Shown here: positions 62,381 to 64,000 of the stretch, one piece after another
How positions within the stretch are numbered: position 1 is the stretch's first letter
Layout of the letters: every line of letters begins with the position of its first letter
The notes under the pieces: generated by a model
The model's database searches: none
Told to the model about the DNA's origin: nothing
Seen by the model: the letters and a program-made list of their open reading frames with translations, nothing else
Position numbers and translations under genes: made by a program
Assembly: GCF_000160135.1 (NCBI RefSeq)
Contig: NZ_GG729934.1
Coordinates: 190,499-254,498, forward strand
Origin: Oribacterium sp. oral taxon 078 str. F0262
GTDB taxonomy: Bacteria > Bacillota > Clostridia > Lachnospirales > Lachnospiraceae
Reading direction: 5' to 3'
Length of the DNA stretch: 64,000 bases

Positions 62381-63754
62381 TTGGAAGTCTTGTCAAATTT
62401 AATTGCAAAAGGAAATGAATTTTTATGGAGCTTTCTCTTGATCCTGCTCCTCTGCGGCACCGGAATCTATTATACGATTCGCCTCCGCTTCATTCAGCTC
62501 CGCCGCTTCTCCGAGGGATGGAAGCTTGTGTTTGGAAGCATCAATCTCCACGGTACGAAGCATGAAAAGGGAGAGATGTCTCCCTTCCAGGCCATCGCCA
62601 CGGCCATCGCGGCGCAAGTCGGCACGGGAAATCTCGCGGGAGCGGCGACGGCGCTCATCAGCGGCGGTCCCGGAGCAATCTTCTGGATGTGGGTCTCCGC
62701 ATTCTTCGGTATGGCGACGATCTACGGAGAAGCAGTGCTCGCGCAGACCTATAAGGAGGAGCACAACGGTGAGGTCACCGGCGGCCCCGCCTACTATATC
62801 AAGGCGGCTTACCAGGGACCTCTGGGACAGATCCTGTCCAAGCTCTTCGCGGTATTCATCATCCTGGCACTGGGCTTCATGGGAAATATGGTGCAGTCGA
62901 ACTCTGTCGGTGCGGCCTTTTCCGAGGTTTTTGAAGTCGCAAATGTCAATGTGCCCCCCATCGTGATCGGACTGGTGGTCGCGGCGATCGCGGCCTTCAT
63001 CTTCTTCGGCGGCACGAAGAGACTGGCCGCTGTGCTGGAGAAGGTCGTTCCGATCATGGCCGGAATCTATATCCTCGGCTCCCTGATCTTCATCCTCATG
63101 CATATCGGAGCGGTTCCGAACGCGATCCGCATGATCTTTGTCGGCGCCTTTGATCCGAAGGCGGCTCTCGGTGCAGCCGCGGGAATCACGGTCCGCGAGG
63201 CGGTCCGCTATGGTGTCGCGAGAGGACTTTTCTCGAATGAGGCGGGCATGGGCTCCACCCCCCACGCGCATGCGAGAGCGAAGGCCAGCTGCCCGGATGA
63301 GCAGGGTCTCTGCGCGATGGTCTCTGTCTTTATCGATACCTTTGTCATCCTGAATCTGACGGTCCTCGTCATCCTGACCAGCGGTATCCTCGGAAGCGCA
63401 AAGGAGAACGGCATCACCGGAATCGCTCTGACACAGGGCGCCTTTGATGCGGGCTTTGGAAGCTTCGGCACGATCTTTGTCGCATTCTGCCTCTTCTTCT
63501 TCGCCTTCTCCACCGTGCTCGGCTGGCATTTCTTCGGCGCGGTCAATGCGAAGTATCTCTTCGGATCGGATTCCGCGGTGAAGGTCTATTCTCTGATCGT
63601 CGTTTTGTGCATCATCCTCGGCTCGACGATGAAGGTGGATCTTGTCTGGGATATGGCGGATTTCTTCAATGGACTTATGGTAATTCCGAACGTCCTCGCA
63701 CTTTTGAAGCTGGGATCCGTCGTGGTCAATACCAGGAAATTGGGGAAAGGCTGA
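62381..63754 (+). CDS. Alanine/glycine:cation symporter (AGCS family)
   Basis: The 457-residue sodium-coupled carrier has eleven or so helices and the family signatures AQVGTGNLAGAATAL, GGPAYYI and the GLFSNEAGMGSTPHAHARA loop. It probably brings in glycine, the substrate of the adjacent reductase; alanine is the alternative. Two TTG starts exist. TTG 62381 follows AAAGGGGG by about nine bases and gives the normal N-terminus, while TTG 62327 would add 18 residues unlike the family. Confidence 0.93.
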   Translation: MEVLSNLIAKGNEFLWSFLLILLLCGTGIYYTIRLRFIQLRRFSEGWKLVFGSINLHGTKHEKGEMSPFQAIATAIAAQVGTGNLAGAATALISGGPGAIFWMWVSAFFGMATIYGEAVLAQTYKEEHNGEVTGGPAYYIKAAYQGPLGQILSKLFAVFIILALGFMGNMVQSNSVGAAFSEVFEVANVNVPPIVIGLVVAAIAAFIFFGGTKRLAAVLEKVVPIMAGIYILGSLIFILMHIGAVPNAIRMIFVGAFDPKAALGAAAGITVREAVRYGVARGLFSNEAGMGSTPHAHARAKASCPDEQGLCAMVSVFIDTFVILNLTVLVILTSGILGSAKENGITGIALTQGAFDAGFGSFGTIFVAFCLFFFAFSTVLGWHFFGAVNAKYLFGSDSAVKVYSLIVVLCIILGSTMKVDLVWDMADFFNGLMVIPNVLALLKLGSVVVNTRKLGKG

Positions 63755-63772
63755 ATAAGCCTATAGCGAAAT

Positions 63773-63784
63773 CCTATAAATAGG
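63773..63784. promoter_or_regulatory. CCTATAAATAGG palindrome before the trxB promoter
   Basis: This 12-base palindrome is identical to the core of the grdX-promoter palindrome (58608-58619). It ends nine bases before the -35 here, eight there. A half-match, CCTATAGCG, lies just upstream at 63760. Confidence 0.6.
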
Positions 63785-63793
63785 TGAAAAGCT

Positions 63794-63821
63794 TTGAAGA
63801 TTACAGCACATGTGATAAAAT
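63794..63821 (+). promoter_or_regulatory. Promoter for trxB
   Basis: TTGAAG (63794-63799), 16 bp, then TAAAAT (63816-63821). Confidence 0.7.
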
Positions 63822-63886
63822 ATCCGCGTCAGGGAAACGGAAGATACTCTATATGTAGAAAGTTTCCCGTATAGGACGTTTTGATG

Positions 63887-63923
63887 ATCCGGGGGCGAGA
63901 AGGACATCCTTCTCCTCCCGGAT
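63887..63923 (+). other. Leader hairpin before trxB
   Basis: ATCCGGG (63887-63893) pairs with CCCGGAT (63917-63923), and inside it GAGAAGGA pairs with TCCTTCTC around a CA loop: 15 pairs in all with a small internal loop. No T-run follows. It may protect or regulate the trxB transcript. Confidence 0.45.
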
Positions 63924-63963
63924 GGTCATGAGGATTTCAGGCACAAAAAGGAGAAACGGGAAA

Positions 63964-64000
63964 ATGAGCAAGATTTATGATGTCATTATTCTCGGTGCCG
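63964..64000 (+). CDS. trxB: Thioredoxin reductase, first 12 codons (cut by window edge)
   Basis: Only MSKIYDVIILGA is visible: the first beta strand and the beginning of a GxGxxG FAD-binding loop. AAGGAG precedes the ATG. Glycine reductase loci usually include thioredoxin reductase and thioredoxin to reduce the selenoproteins, so trxB is the most likely identity. Other flavin reductases with the same start cannot be ruled out. Confidence 0.65.
   Translation, partial: MSKIYDVIILGA

Noticed and set aside
1-64000. Prophage, transposon or integrative element
   Set aside because: No integrase, transposase, terminase or paired attachment repeats were seen; the repeats found are local tandem copies.

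Overview
The window reads as chromosome of a high-GC, low-redundancy member of the Clostridia, most likely a Lachnospiraceae-like anaerobe that ferments amino acids. The grounds are a glycine reductase locus with a selenocysteine-coding TGA, a tRNA-Sec gene, Firmicutes-type sigma-70 promoters (TTGNNN-17-TANNNT), strong AGGAGG ribosome sites, a long-form HPF, and a hom/tsaEBD/rimI/rnz/ispD block. No phage, insertion sequence, integrase or CRISPR array was seen. I do not name a species.

Layout. 1-5.3 kb: the end of a GNAT acetyltransferase gene, then a tight two-gene cassette in which a TIR-transmembrane-beta-propeller protein is followed 9 bp later by a membrane/TrkA-N/RyR-domain protein. It looks like a nucleotide-signalling or defence module and is the strongest candidate for something new. 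5.3-13 kb: ruvAB, zapA, a U32 peptidase split over two frames, and an FtsW/RodA-type protein with a class B PBP. 13.1-20.9 kb: four ABC exporter half-transporters that form two heterodimer pairs, each with one degenerate and one canonical ATP site. 21-28.9 kb: csbD, tRNA-Thr, a 176-bp tandem repeat array running into a NusG-II gene, and envelope genes (NlpC/P60, a beta-helix lipoprotein, GT2-GtrA, a NAGPA-type glycosidase).

28.9-36.5 kb: a LacI-controlled sugar operon with an ABC importer (binding protein and two permeases, no ATPase), a PIG-L deacetylase, a PfkB kinase and a GH4 glycosidase. It is a plausible route for an N-acetylated or otherwise substituted glycoside. 36.5-40.4 kb: an SGNH-like protein lacking the usual Ser, an sce7726-type nuclease-fold protein, tRNA-Pro, an SDR enzyme and hpf on the minus strand. 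40.5-51.7 kb: secA, prfB (no frameshift site), hom, the t6A genes, rnz, ispD, tRNA-Ser and galK. 51.7-54.1 kb: two ABC-2 permease halves fused in one polypeptide.

54.1-64 kb is devoted largely to selenium and glycine metabolism: a structured leader, a C_GCAxxG_C_C protein, a TDT-family transporter, yedF, a DUF3343 protein, selC (tRNA-Sec), a glycosyltransferase, then grdX, grdE, grdB (UGA = selenocysteine at codon 351 with a SECIS-like hairpin), an alanine/glycine:cation symporter and the first codons of trxB. The tRNA, carrier-like proteins and selenoprotein fit one working unit: selenium handling and Sec-tRNA support GrdB, the symporter brings in glycine, and thioredoxin reductase supplies electrons. 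A 12-bp palindrome in front of both the grdX and trxB promoters suggests common control.

Limits: all calls come from reading sequence and family knowledge held in memory. No database search, structure prediction or alignment was run, and residue positions were counted by hand.
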